DNA of 46,303 bases from Thermoleophilia bacterium (GCA_020848615.1 JADLHW010000098.1:1-46303), one strand, 5' to 3'. Shown: positions 15,424-23,463, counted from the first letter of the stretch. The notes: generated by a model not told the origin, from the letters alone. Translations and numbers: made by a program.

Positions 15424-16739
15424 CCGGCGGCACCGGCACGGCCCTGGTGGTGGGCCTGGGGAAGTCCGGGCGGGCGGCCGCTGCCCTGCTGCGGCGCCGC
15501 GGCTGGCGGGTGATCGCCGTCGACGGCGCCCCGCAGGTGGCGCCGGAGCTCGAGGAGCTGGGCGTCGAGGTGCGCGCCCCGTTCGGCGACCCGGTGCCCG
15601 GGGTGGACCTGGTGGTGAAGAGCCCCGGCGGGCCCGGGGAGATCCCCCAGGTCGCCGTCGCGCGCGCGGCGGGCGCGGAGGTGTGGAGCGAGATCGAGCT
15701 CGCCGCCCGGGAGATGCCGAACCCGATGATCGGCATCACGGGAACCAACGGGAAGACCACCACCACCGAGCTCACCGCGCACCTGCTGCGCGCCGCGGGG
15801 ATGAAGGCCGTCCCGTGCGGCAACCAGGGCATCGCCCTCGCGGGGCTCGTCGACGCGGTGGACCCGGCCGCGTGGCTGGTGGTGGAGTGCTCGAGCTTCC
15901 AGCTGGAGGACGCCCACTCCTTCCATCCCCGCGGCGCGGTGCTCCTGAACGTCACGCCCGACCACCTGGACCGCCACGGCACGATGGAGGCGTACACCGC
16001 CGCCAAGCTGCGGCTGTTCGCGAACCAGGTGCCCGGCGACCTGGCGATCGCCCCGGCGGGCATGGCGATCCCCGGCCGCGCGGCGGCGCGCACGGTGGCC
16101 GAGGGCCCGCGCACCGGCCCGGAGGTCGTCGCGTGGTCGCAGGGCGGCCTGCACCTGGACGGCGTCGGGCGTGTCGCGACGTGGGAGGAGATGCCGCTGC
16201 GCGGGCGGCACAACCGGCAGAACGCGCTGGCGGCGGCCGCGCTCGCCGCGCACGCCGGCGTGTCCCCCGAGGCGCTGCGGTCCGGGCTCACCACGTTCAC
16301 CGGCGTCGCGCACCGGCTGGAGCGCGTCGCCGAGATCGGCGGGGTGCTGTACGTGAACGACTCGAAGGCCACCAACCCGGACGCCGCGTGCGCGGCGCTG
16401 GACGCCTACCCGGAGGGCGTGCACCTCATCGTGGGGGGCCGCGGCAAGGGCACCTCGTTCGTGCCGCTGGCGGACGCCGCCCGCGCGGGGGTGGTGCGGG
16501 CGTACCTCATCGGGGAGGCCGGCCCGGCCGCGGGCGCCGACCTGACGGCCGCGGGCGTCCCGGTCACCGAGTCGGGCACGCTGGAGCGCGCCGTGCGCGA
16601 CGCCGCCGCCCAGGCCCGGCGCGGCGAGGTGGTGCTGCTGGCGCCCGGCTGCGCGAGCTTCGACCAGTTCGCGAACTTCGAGGCGCGCGGCGAGGCGTTC
16701 CGGGTCGCGGTGCGCGCCCTTGGGGCGGGCGCGGGGTGA
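15420..16739 (+). CDS. murD: MurD, UDP-MurNAc-L-Ala--D-Glu ligase
   Basis: 439-aa Mur ligase adding D-glutamate. The N-terminal Rossmann domain begins with LVVGLGKSGRAAA, the ATP loop is GITGTNGKTTTTEL, then ECSSFQLED and LNVTPDHLDRHG, and the C-terminal part has NDSKATNPDA and LLAPGCASFDQFANFEARG, all MurD signatures. GTG 15420 is chosen because it puts the nucleotide loop at the expected distance and gives the GTGA overlap with mraY. A longer frame upstream only runs inside mraY. A terminator-like hairpin follows its stop. Confidence 0.96.
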   Translation: MTGGTGTALVVGLGKSGRAAAALLRRRGWRVIAVDGAPQVAPELEELGVEVRAPFGDPVPGVDLVVKSPGGPGEIPQVAVARAAGAEVWSEIELAAREMPNPMIGITGTNGKTTTTELTAHLLRAAGMKAVPCGNQGIALAGLVDAVDPAAWLVVECSSFQLEDAHSFHPRGAVLLNVTPDHLDRHGTMEAYTAAKLRLFANQVPGDLAIAPAGMAIPGRAAARTVAEGPRTGPEVVAWSQGGLHLDGVGRVATWEEMPLRGRHNRQNALAAAALAAHAGVSPEALRSGLTTFTGVAHRLERVAEIGGVLYVNDSKATNPDAACAALDAYPEGVHLIVGGRGKGTSFVPLADAARAGVVRAYLIGEAGPAAGADLTAAGVPVTESGTLERAVRDAAAQARRGEVVLLAPGCASFDQFANFEARGEAFRVAVRALGAGAG

Positions 16740-16761
16740 GCACCCGGCCGCCCGAGAACCG

Positions 16762-16797
16762 TGTGTCGGGGGCGTGCATGCGGCCCCCCGGCACACA
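16762..16797 (+). terminator. terminator-like hairpin after murD
   Basis: TGTGTCGGGGG pairs with CCCCCC-GG-CACACA across a 12-base loop, with a 1-2 base bulge. There is no T-run. It separates murD from the inserted small membrane protein gene, suggesting that the mra/mur transcript is attenuated here. Confidence 0.5.
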
Positions 16798-16820
16798 GCC
16801 CCTCACCGAAGGGTGCGGGA

Positions 16821-17063
16821 ATGAACCTGCCACGGGAGAACGGCTTCTCGGCCATCGCCGGGCTCGCCGTCATCGGCCTCATCGTGGCGGCCGGCGTCGT
16901 GTTCGCCTCCCTGGAGTCGAATCGGCTCCCCGGTCGGGCGTTCGGCACGATCGCGCCGGCCGGCATCATCGTCGTGTCAGGAATCCTCGGCGCCGTCGTG
17001 AACGGGCTGAAGCGCCGTCGCTCGAGGTGCGGAGCGTCGGGCTCGGTGCCGGCGCCCACCTGA
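16821..17063 (+). CDS. small two-helix membrane protein inserted in the dcw cluster
   Basis: 80-aa protein without a recognised family. Two hydrophobic segments, about 9-29 (SAIAGLAVIGLIVAAGVVFA) and 42-62 (TIAPAGIIVVSGILGAVVNG), are separated by a short loop ESNRLPGRAFG, with a basic C-terminal tail (LKRRRSR). ATG 16821 has a GAAGGGTGCGGGA purine tract upstream. It lies between murD and ftsW, where most dcw clusters have nothing, and is convergent with a GntR regulator that ends 20 bases downstream. YtrA-type GntR regulators often sit beside membrane-protein genes, so a functional pair is possible, though the two are convergent. Confidence 0.6.
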   Translation: MNLPRENGFSAIAGLAVIGLIVAAGVVFASLESNRLPGRAFGTIAPAGIIVVSGILGAVVNGLKRRRSRCGASGSVPAPT

Positions 17064-17083
17064 TCGTGGGTTGCCGCCGGTCG

Positions 17084-17431
17084 TCATGACATCTCCCTGA
17101 TCAGGCGGATCAGGTCCGCGGTGCCGAGGCCCTGCGCACGGGCCGCCGCGATGAGCGCGCGGGCGGCCTCGGTGACCGATGCGAGCTCGGGGCCGTCGGC
17201 GGCCAGGCGGGCGCCCCGGCCCCGGCGGAACTCCAGGACGCCCTCGTCGCGCAGTTGCCGGTAGGCGGCGAGGACCGTGTTGCGGTCCACCGACAGCGCC
17301 TCGCCGAGCTCGGCGGCCGGAGGGAGCCGCTCGCCGGGGGCCAGCTCTCCCGAGGCGGCGCCCCTGCGGACGCGGGCGGCGATCTGGTCCCGGAGCCGCT
17401 CCCGCGAGCGGTGATCGACCGTCCATCGCAT
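17084..17431 (-). CDS. GntR-family (YtrA-type) transcriptional regulator
   Basis: 115-aa short GntR protein. An N-terminal winged helix-turn-helix covers about 10-75 (LRDQIAARVRRGAASGELAP, then LPPAAELGEALSVDRNTVLAAYRQLRDEGVLEFRRGRG); only a short helical tail follows (LIAAARAQGLGTADLIRLIR). This is the YtrA subfamily layout, which lacks a large effector domain. ATG 17431 lies inside an 8-bp inverted repeat (17430-17454), so the protein probably binds over its own start and near the ftsW start region. It is placed antisense within the dcw cluster, upstream of ftsW. Confidence 0.88.
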   Translation of the reverse strand: MRWTVDHRSRERLRDQIAARVRRGAASGELAPGERLPPAAELGEALSVDRNTVLAAYRQLRDEGVLEFRRGRGARLAADGPELASVTEAARALIAAARAQGLGTADLIRLIREMS

Positions 17432-17454
17432 GGTGCTGGTAGCAGTAGCACCAT
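17430..17454. promoter_or_regulatory. inverted-repeat operator between gntR and ftsW
   Basis: ATGGTGCT (17430-17437) and AGCACCAT (17447-17454) form a perfect 8-bp inverted repeat around 9 bases. It covers the gntR start codon and lies about 30 bases before the ftsW start, a position from which one regulator could control both. Confidence 0.65.
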
Positions 17455-17484
17455 CGTGACGTGGCCGTCAACGGCGAGGCCGAC

Positions 17485-18816
17485 GTGACATCGCCGAGAG
17501 GGACTGGCCGCCGCACGGCGAACCGGTGGAGGATGCCGTCGCGTTCCCGCACCCTCCGCCCGGTCCCTGCGCCCGAGGAGCGGCCGGCACCGCGGACGCG
17601 GACGCGCCACGGGCACGGCCCGGAGACCCTGCTCATCGCGGTGGTCACGGCGTTGGTGTGCTTCGGGACCGTGATGGTGTACTCGTCGTCGTCGTCCCGG
17701 GCGTTCCTGGAGGACGGCGACCCGCTGCGCTTCGTGAAGCGCCAGGTGATCTTCGCGATCGTCGGCGTGGGCGCCTACCTGCTGTGCACGCGCATCGACA
17801 TCCGCATCCTCACGCGCATCGCCGGGCCCTTCATGGGCGTCACCGTGGTGCTGCTGCTCGCCGTCCTGCTGCCCGGGGTGGGGCAGGAGATCAACGGATC
17901 CAAACGCTGGCTGCCCATGCCGGTCATCGGCCAGCTGCAGCCGTCGGAGCTCGCGAAGTTCGCGCTGGTGCTGTGGATCGCCGCCGCGGTCGCCCGCGAT
18001 CCGAAACGCCTCGGCACCCTCCGGGGCATGGTCCCGTACCTGGCGGTCACCGGTCTGCTGTCGGTCCTCATCCTCGCCGAGCCGGACCTCGGAACCGCGA
18101 GCACCCTGTTCCTGGTCGCGCTGGCCGTGCTGCTCGTCGGCGGCGCCCAGCACAAGCACGTGGGCGCGGTGTTCGGCGGGGCGATCGCCCTGTCGGCGCT
18201 GGCGATCGCCGCCGCGCCGTACCGGCGCGAGCGGCTCCTGGCGTTCCTCGACCCGATGAGCGACCCGGACGGCATCGGCTTCCAGACCCTGCAGGCCCAG
18301 ATCGCGCTGGGCTCCGGCGGGCTCACCGGCAAGGGCCTGGGCGACGGCGTCCAGAAGGCGTTCTACCTGCCGGAGGCCCACACCGACATGATCCTCGCGA
18401 CCATCGGGGAGGAGCTCGGGGTGGTCGGCGTGCTGCTGGTGCTCGCCGCGATCGGCCTCATCGCCATGCTGGCGTACCGGATCGCACTGGACTGCGCCGA
18501 CCTCCACCGGCGGCTGGTGGCCACCGGGATCGCCACGCTCATCGCGATCCAGGGCCTCGACAACATCGCCGCGGTGCTCGGCGCGTTCCCCATCACCGGG
18601 GTCCCGCTGCCCTTCGTCTCCTACGGGGGCAGTAGTCTCATCGTGCTCCTCGCGAGCATCGGCATCCTCGTCAACATCGCGCGAAGTGGGAACCGGCACG
18701 CAGCACGACAGCACTCAACGCAGGCCGGCGCGCGTGGTGATCGCGGCCGGGGGGACGGGCGGCCACGTGATGCCGGCGCTGGCGGTGGCCGAAGCGCTGC
18801 GCGAGCGGGGCGCTGA
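17485..18816 (+). CDS. ftsW: FtsW, SEDS-family septal peptidoglycan polymerase
   Basis: 443-aa SEDS protein with about ten transmembrane helices, polymerising lipid II with FtsI. Signatures: MVYSSSSSRAF in the first loop, FVKRQ, INGSKRWLPMP-x-x-x-LQPSELAKF, AEPDLGTA, the large loop with GGLTGKGLGDGVQKAFYLPEAHTDMI and GVPLPFVSYGGSSL. GTG 17485 is preferred because GCGAGG lies 5 bases upstream; ATG 17533 has its purine run with no spacer. The C-terminus runs about 130 bases into murG and ends in a low-complexity Arg/Gly/Ala tail, unusual for FtsW. An inverted-repeat operator precedes it. Confidence 0.94.
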   Translation: MTSPRGTGRRTANRWRMPSRSRTLRPVPAPEERPAPRTRTRHGHGPETLLIAVVTALVCFGTVMVYSSSSSRAFLEDGDPLRFVKRQVIFAIVGVGAYLLCTRIDIRILTRIAGPFMGVTVVLLLAVLLPGVGQEINGSKRWLPMPVIGQLQPSELAKFALVLWIAAAVARDPKRLGTLRGMVPYLAVTGLLSVLILAEPDLGTASTLFLVALAVLLVGGAQHKHVGAVFGGAIALSALAIAAAPYRRERLLAFLDPMSDPDGIGFQTLQAQIALGSGGLTGKGLGDGVQKAFYLPEAHTDMILATIGEELGVVGVLLVLAAIGLIAMLAYRIALDCADLHRRLVATGIATLIAIQGLDNIAAVLGAFPITGVPLPFVSYGGSSLIVLLASIGILVNIARSGNRHAARQHSTQAGARGDRGRGDGRPRDAGAGGGRSAARAGR

Positions 18817-19798
18817 GGTCAGCTTCGTCACCGCGAAGGGCCGCAGCGGCACCGGCATCGCCGCGGCGGAGGGCTTCCCGGAGCGCAGCATCCCCCTGCG
18901 GGGCTTCCGGCGGAGCCCCACGCCGCGCAACCTCGCCGTGCTGGGGATGGCGTTCCTCGCCGTGCCGCGGTCGCTCCTCGCCCTGCGGCGCGCCCGCGCG
19001 GACGTGATCGTCACCGGCGGCGGCTACATGGCCGGTCCCGTCGCGGTCGCAGGGTTCCTCACCCGCCGCCCCGTGGTGGCGATGGAGGCCGACTCCCGGC
19101 TGGGCCTCGCCAACCGCGTGATCGCCCCGTTCGCCAAGCGAGTCGTGCTCGCCTGGCCCCTGCGCAAGCGGGCGTCGGGCAAGTACCTGGTGGCCGGCCG
19201 CCCGGTGCGCCGGTCGGTGCTCACCGCCACGCGCACCAGCGGCCGGCGGGCGTTCGGGATCCCCCCGGACGCCACCGTGGTGGTGGTGGTGGGCGGCTCC
19301 CAGGGGGCCCGCACCCTGAACACCGCGGCGGCGGACGCCTTCGGTCCCGAACCGCCGTTCCACGTCATCCACGTGGCGGGCCCAACCCAGGTCGACGACG
19401 TGCGCGCCGCGCTGCCCGAGCGGAACGAGGCCCGGTACCGGCTGGAGGCGTACCTCGGCAACCTGCCCGAGGCCCTGGCCGCCGCCGACCTGGTGGTGTC
19501 GCGCTCGGGCGGCTCGGTGTTCGAGCTCGCCGCGATCGGCCGGGCGAGCATCCTGGTGCCGTACCCGTACGCGACCGCCGACCACCAGACCGCCAACGCC
19601 CGGTGGCTCGCGGACGCCGGCGCCGCGATCCTGCTGCCCGACGCCGACTGCACGGGTGAGCGCCTGCGGTCGCTGGTGGGCGCCCTGCTCGCCGACCGCC
19701 GCCGCCTGGAGGCCATGGCCGAGGCGGCACGGGCGATGGGCAAGCCGGACGCCGCGGACCGCATCGCCGAGGCCGTCCTGGAGGTCGCACGGCCCTGA
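18686..19798 (+). CDS. murG: MurG, lipid II-forming GlcNAc transferase
   Basis: 370-aa GT-B glycosyltransferase converting lipid I to lipid II on the cytoplasmic membrane face. Motifs: VVIAAGGTGGHVMPALAVAEAL (N-terminal G loop), TGGGYMAGPV, VVVVVGGSQGARTLN, and the UDP-GlcNAc-binding SRSGGSVFELAAIGRASILVPYPYA plus DHQTANARWL. GTG 18686 gives a 131-base overlap with ftsW; later GTGs at 18734 and 18737 would start just before the G loop. Its TGA overlaps the CTG start of murC. Confidence 0.94.
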   Translation: MGTGTQHDSTQRRPARVVIAAGGTGGHVMPALAVAEALRERGAEVSFVTAKGRSGTGIAAAEGFPERSIPLRGFRRSPTPRNLAVLGMAFLAVPRSLLALRRARADVIVTGGGYMAGPVAVAGFLTRRPVVAMEADSRLGLANRVIAPFAKRVVLAWPLRKRASGKYLVAGRPVRRSVLTATRTSGRRAFGIPPDATVVVVVGGSQGARTLNTAAADAFGPEPPFHVIHVAGPTQVDDVRAALPERNEARYRLEAYLGNLPEALAAADLVVSRSGGSVFELAAIGRASILVPYPYATADHQTANARWLADAGAAILLPDADCTGERLRSLVGALLADRRRLEAMAEAARAMGKPDAADRIAEAVLEVARP

Positions 19799-21180
19799 GC
19801 ACCCCCCGGTCCATCCACCTCGTCGGGATCGGCGGGGCGGGGATGAGCGCCCTCGCGCGCCTCGCCGTCGCCGCCGGGTACCGGGTGAGCGGCACCGACC
19901 GCGACGACTCCGCCACCCTCGCGGCGCTCCGTGCGCTGGGCGTGGACGCGATGGCCGGCCACCGGGCCGCCGCGATCCCCGCGGACTGCGCGACCCTGGT
20001 GGTGTCCACGGCCATCGCCGCGGGCAACCCGGAGCTCGCCGAGGCCGCGCGCCGGGGCATCCCGGTCGTCCACCGGGCCGATCTGCTCGCCGAGCTCATG
20101 TCCGGCCATCGCGGCCTCGCCGTCGCCGGCGCCCACGGCAAGTCCACCACCAGCGCGATGCTGCGGCTCGCCCTCGGCGGTGCCTCGGCGTGCATCGGGG
20201 CGACGGTGGAGGGCGGTGGCGGCACCGGCGCGGTGTGGGGCGAGGGCCCCTGGTTCGTGGCCGAGGCGGACGAGAGCGACCGGTCCCTGCTGCGCCTGCG
20301 CCCCGAGGGCGCGATCCTGCTGAACGTCGACCACGACCACCACTCCACCTACGCCTCGCTGGAGGAGGTGGAGGAGACGTTCGCCGCCTTCCTGGCGCAG
20401 GTGCCGGAACGCGGCGTGGTGGTGGCGGGCCCCGAGCCGCGCGCGCAGGCGCTCGCCCGGGCCTCGGGCCGGCCGGTGCGCATCGTCGGGGACGCCCCGG
20501 ACGCCTGGTGCACGGTGGGCCGCGCACCGGACGGCGCCGGCCTGCTGCGGCTCGCCGACGGCCGGGAGGTCGTGCTGCGGCTGGCGGTGCCCGGCGCCCA
20601 CAACGTCGCGAACGCCGCGTGCGCCGTGGCTCTGGCGGACTGGTGCGGGGTGGACCCGCATGCCGCGGCCGGCAATCTGGCCGCGTTCACCGGCGTCGGC
20701 CGCCGGTTCGAGCCGCGCGGCACCGCCGCCGGCGTCACGGTGATCGACGACTACGCCCACCACCCCGCGGAGGTGGCGGCCACGCTGGCGGCCGCCCGGG
20801 AGCGGTACCACGGGCGGGTCATCGCCGTCTTCCAGCCGCACCTGTACTCCCGCACCCGGGCCCTGTGGGCCGAGCTCGGCGACGCCCTGGGCGCGGCCGA
20901 CATCGCCCTGGTCACCGAGATCTACGCGGCCCGCGAGCCGCACGACCCGGGGATCAGCGGCCGCACCGTCGCCGATGCGGTGCCCCCGCCGGCGGTGGCC
21001 CGCTTCACCCCGGCCCTCGCCGACGCCCGGGACGCGGTGCTCGAGCTGGCCCGTCCCGGGGACCTCGTGCTCACCCTCGGTGCGGGCGACGTGACCACCC
21101 TCGGGCAGGAGTTGGTGGCCGCGCTGCAAAACCAATACGGCAATGGGGACTCTCCTGGCGGCGCCGAACCTCCCGCGTGA
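19795..21180 (+). CDS. murC: MurC, UDP-MurNAc--L-Ala ligase, CTG start
   Basis: 461-aa Mur ligase adding L-alanine to UDP-MurNAc. Read from CTG 19795, the N-terminus is STPRSIHLVGIGGAGMSALA, the MurC Rossmann loop. The first ATG in frame (19843) falls inside this loop and would delete HLVGIGGAG, and no ATG, GTG or TTG lies upstream in the open frame. The CTG overlaps the murG stop as CTGA, mirroring the GTGA overlaps elsewhere. Further motifs: AVAGAHGKSTTSAM (ATP loop), AEADESDRSLLRL, NVDHDHHSTY, DDYAHHPAEVAATL and FQPHLYSRTRAL. Overlaps murB by 38 bases. Confidence 0.93.
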   Translation: MSTPRSIHLVGIGGAGMSALARLAVAAGYRVSGTDRDDSATLAALRALGVDAMAGHRAAAIPADCATLVVSTAIAAGNPELAEAARRGIPVVHRADLLAELMSGHRGLAVAGAHGKSTTSAMLRLALGGASACIGATVEGGGGTGAVWGEGPWFVAEADESDRSLLRLRPEGAILLNVDHDHHSTYASLEEVEETFAAFLAQVPERGVVVAGPEPRAQALARASGRPVRIVGDAPDAWCTVGRAPDGAGLLRLADGREVVLRLAVPGAHNVANAACAVALADWCGVDPHAAAGNLAAFTGVGRRFEPRGTAAGVTVIDDYAHHPAEVAATLAAARERYHGRVIAVFQPHLYSRTRALWAELGDALGAADIALVTEIYAAREPHDPGISGRTVADAVPPPAVARFTPALADARDAVLELARPGDLVLTLGAGDVTTLGQELVAALQNQYGNGDSPGGAEPPA

Positions 21181-22072
21181 CCTGGCGCGCGACGTCTCGC
21201 TCGCGCCCTTCACCACCATCCGCGTGGGCGGTCCCGCCGACGCCCTCTCCGTCGCCCGGTCGTTCCGGGACGTCACCGCCGCCCTCGCATGGGCCCGCGA
21301 CGAGGACATGCCCGTCGCCGTGGTGGGCAAGGGCTCCAACCTGCTGGTCGACGACGCCGGGTACCGCGGCCTGGTGATCCGCCTCGCCGGGCGCCTCACG
21401 GCCATCGTCGTGCGCGGCACCGAGGTGTGGTGCGGGGGAGGGGCGTCCCTGCCGCGCGCCGTGCAGCGTGCCGCGGCCGCCGGCCTGCGCGGCCTCGAGT
21501 TCGGGGCGAGCATCCCCGGCACCGCCGGCGGGGCCGTCGCCATGAACGCCGGGGCGTACGGCACCGAGCTGAAGGACATCCTGGAGTGGGCGGTCGTGTG
21601 CGACGCCGACGGCCGGCGCCGCGTGAGCGCCGCCGACCTCGACATGACCTACCGGCACACCTCCGTGCGCCAGGACCAGGTGGTCGCCGCGGCCGCGTTC
21701 CGTCTCGCCCCGGGGGACCCGGAGGCCATCCGGGCGCTGCTGGCCGAATACCGCGGCCACCGGCGCAGCACCCAGCCCCAGGGCGTCCGCACCTTCGGCA
21801 GCGTCTTCACGAACCCGCCCGGCGGGTCCTCCGGCCGGCTGCTGGAGGCCGCCGGCTGCAAGGGCCTGCGCATCGGCGACGCCCGATTCTCGCCGAAGCA
21901 CGCGAACTTCATCGAGGCGGGCCCCGCGTGCAGCACCGCCGACGTCATCGCCCTCATGGCCGAGGGGCGCCGCCGGGTCCGCGAGGCCGGCGGGCCGCTG
22001 CTGCACGCCGAGGTGCGCTACCTGCACCCGCGGTGGGGCATCACCGCCCCGCCGCTCCCGGAGCTGTCGTGA
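21143..22072 (+). CDS. murB: MurB, UDP-MurNAc dehydrogenase (FAD)
   Basis: 309-aa FAD enzyme reducing UDP-GlcNAc-enolpyruvate to UDP-MurNAc. Motifs: FTTIRVGGPAD, VVGKGSNLLVDD, LEFGASIPGTAGGAVAMNAGAYG (FAD-binding), TYRHTSVR (active-site Arg region), GSVFTNPPGGSSGRLLEAAG with the proton-donating Ser, HANFI and LHAEVRYLHP. It is the compact type without the extra Tyr loop of E. coli MurB. ATG 21143 lies within the end of murC, and its stop overlaps ftsQ as GTGA. Confidence 0.95.
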   Translation: MGTLLAAPNLPRDLARDVSLAPFTTIRVGGPADALSVARSFRDVTAALAWARDEDMPVAVVGKGSNLLVDDAGYRGLVIRLAGRLTAIVVRGTEVWCGGGASLPRAVQRAAAAGLRGLEFGASIPGTAGGAVAMNAGAYGTELKDILEWAVVCDADGRRRVSAADLDMTYRHTSVRQDQVVAAAAFRLAPGDPEAIRALLAEYRGHRRSTQPQGVRTFGSVFTNPPGGSSGRLLEAAGCKGLRIGDARFSPKHANFIEAGPACSTADVIALMAEGRRRVREAGGPLLHAEVRYLHPRWGITAPPLPELS

Positions 22073-23208
22073 CCGGCGGCACCCACACCACGCGCCGCAC
22101 GGCCGGCGCCCGCCCGGCCCGGCCGGCGCGCCCGCACCCGGCCATCGCCCGCCGCCGCCGCGCCGTCCGCGGCCTGCCCACCCGGGCCGAGCTCGTGGCC
22201 CTGGCCGCCGCGGGCCTGGCATGCGGGGTCGCGGGGTACTGGCTCGCCACCGGCCCGGTGCTGTCGGTGCACGGCGTGCGCGCGAGCGGCTACGACCGTC
22301 CGGACGAGGCCGCCCTGGAGGCCGCCCTCACCCGCGCCGCCGACCGCGGCGGGTCGCTGCTGGCCCCGCCGGTCGGCACGATCCGCCGTGCCGCCGTGAC
22401 CTTCCCGTGGGTCGCCGACGTCTACGTGGCGCGCGACTGGCCGGTGGGGCTCGTGGTGCAGGTCACCCCGGCCCGGCCCGTCGCCATCGGCGTCCCCGCG
22501 CACGGGGCGCGGGTGCTGGTGAACACGCGCGGCCAGGTGATGGGCCCGGCCAAGGGCGTGGGCGGCCTGCCCCGCATCGTCATGCCCGGCGCCGCCCCGG
22601 AGGCCGGGCGGCGCATCCCGGCCGGCGCCCGGGCGGCGCTGCAGCTGGTGAAGTTCAGCACCCCGCAGACGGCGGCCAGGTTCCGCAAGCTCCGGATCGA
22701 GCGCGGCCGGCTGGTGGGCCTGCTGGTGAACGGCCCCGAGCTGCGGCTGGGCACCCCCACGCAGCTGCGGGCGAAGGCGCTCGCCATCGAGGCGGTCCTC
22801 ACCGACGCCAGCGCCGAGGAGGAGCGCGAGGCCACCTACCTGGACGTGTCCGTGCCGGACCACCCGGCGCTGGGCGGCCTGGTGGCGTACACCGAGCCCG
22901 TCGCCGCCGAGCCCACGTCGGCGGCCACGCCGTCCGCGGGCACCGCCGATCCCTCCGCGGGCACGTCCACGGGCGCGGCGGAGCCCACCGCGGACCCGGC
23001 GGCCGGCACGGGCGCGCAGACGCAGGCCGGCGCGGCGGGGGACACCGTGCAGGACCCGTCCGCGGGGGCCACGGACCCGTCCGCGGCGACGGGCCAGGGC
23101 GTCACGAGCGACGGTTCGGCGGACCCCGCGGCGGTGGAGGAGCCCGACCCGCTCATCGATCCGGTGACCACCGGCGGGGTGTCACCATCACCCTCAAGTG
23201 GAGGGTGA
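22069..23208 (+). CDS. ftsQ: FtsQ division protein with long Ala/Thr/Pro-rich tail
   Basis: 379-aa bitopic division protein. A basic N-terminus (1-40, RRTAGARPARPARPH) precedes a transmembrane helix at about 41-61 and a POTRA-like domain (about 64-132: VLSVHGVRASGYDR ... AAVTFPWVADVYVARDWP), then the FtsQ beta domain (VLVNTRGQVMGPA, LPRIVMPG, LGTPTQLRAKALAIEAVLTD, TYLDVSVPDHPAL). From about residue 280 a roughly 95-residue Ala/Thr/Asp/Pro/Gly-rich tail with repeated PSAG/PSA units extends outside the membrane, absent from typical FtsQ. GTG 22069 overlaps the murB stop. Its stop codon lies within an 11-bp hairpin. Confidence 0.9.
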   Translation: MTGGTHTTRRTAGARPARPARPHPAIARRRRAVRGLPTRAELVALAAAGLACGVAGYWLATGPVLSVHGVRASGYDRPDEAALEAALTRAADRGGSLLAPPVGTIRRAAVTFPWVADVYVARDWPVGLVVQVTPARPVAIGVPAHGARVLVNTRGQVMGPAKGVGGLPRIVMPGAAPEAGRRIPAGARAALQLVKFSTPQTAARFRKLRIERGRLVGLLVNGPELRLGTPTQLRAKALAIEAVLTDASAEEEREATYLDVSVPDHPALGGLVAYTEPVAAEPTSAATPSAGTADPSAGTSTGAAEPTADPAAGTGAQTQAGAAGDTVQDPSAGATDPSAATGQGVTSDGSADPAAVEEPDPLIDPVTTGGVSPSPSSGG

Positions 23209-23211
23209 TGG
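23185..23211 (+). terminator. hairpin at the ftsQ stop codon
   Basis: CCATCACCCTC (23185-23195), loop AAGTG, GAGGGTGATGG (23201-23211): a perfect 11-bp stem enclosing the ftsQ TGA. There is no T-run. It lies about 50 bases before the ftsZ promoter and may insulate ftsZ from readthrough. Confidence 0.6.
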
Positions 23212-23257
23212 CCGGTGCAGCGATCGTTGCATGCACGGGAACCGCATGGTGTCGCGC

Positions 23258-23286
23258 TTGACATGAGGGTGAGGCCTTCCTACGTT
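23258..23286 (+). promoter_or_regulatory. ftsZ promoter
   Basis: A consensus -35 TTGACA (23258-23263), a 17-base spacer and -10 TACGTT (23281-23286). This is the best -35/-10 pair in the window. It gives a leader of about 170 bases before ftsZ, in contrast with the leaderless pattern elsewhere. Confidence 0.8.
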
Positions 23287-23463
23287 CCGCATCGGGAGGC
23301 CCAGCGAGGACGGCGGATCGTGCGGTGGATCCGCGGGGGCAGGGAAGCCTGAAGTACCGATCGAGGTCTGGCCGGCGCGCCGCGCACAGACCGTCAAGTC
23401 TGAGTTGAGACACGGCCATTCCCCGGCCGTCCCAGGGGCGACCGGCGAAGGAGGGCGACCGAA
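23287..23463 (+). other. ftsZ 5' leader
   Basis: About 170 untranslated bases. Two short potential stems are visible: GCGGATC with GATCCGC near 23310-23330, and CGGCC/GGCCG shortly before the ribosome-binding site. The leader ends with AAGGAGGG about 9 bases before GTG 23464. No riboswitch class was recognised. Confidence 0.45.

Noticed and set aside
19843-21180. ATG 19843 as the murC start
   Set aside because: It deletes the HLVGIGGAG nucleotide-binding loop that MurC requires.
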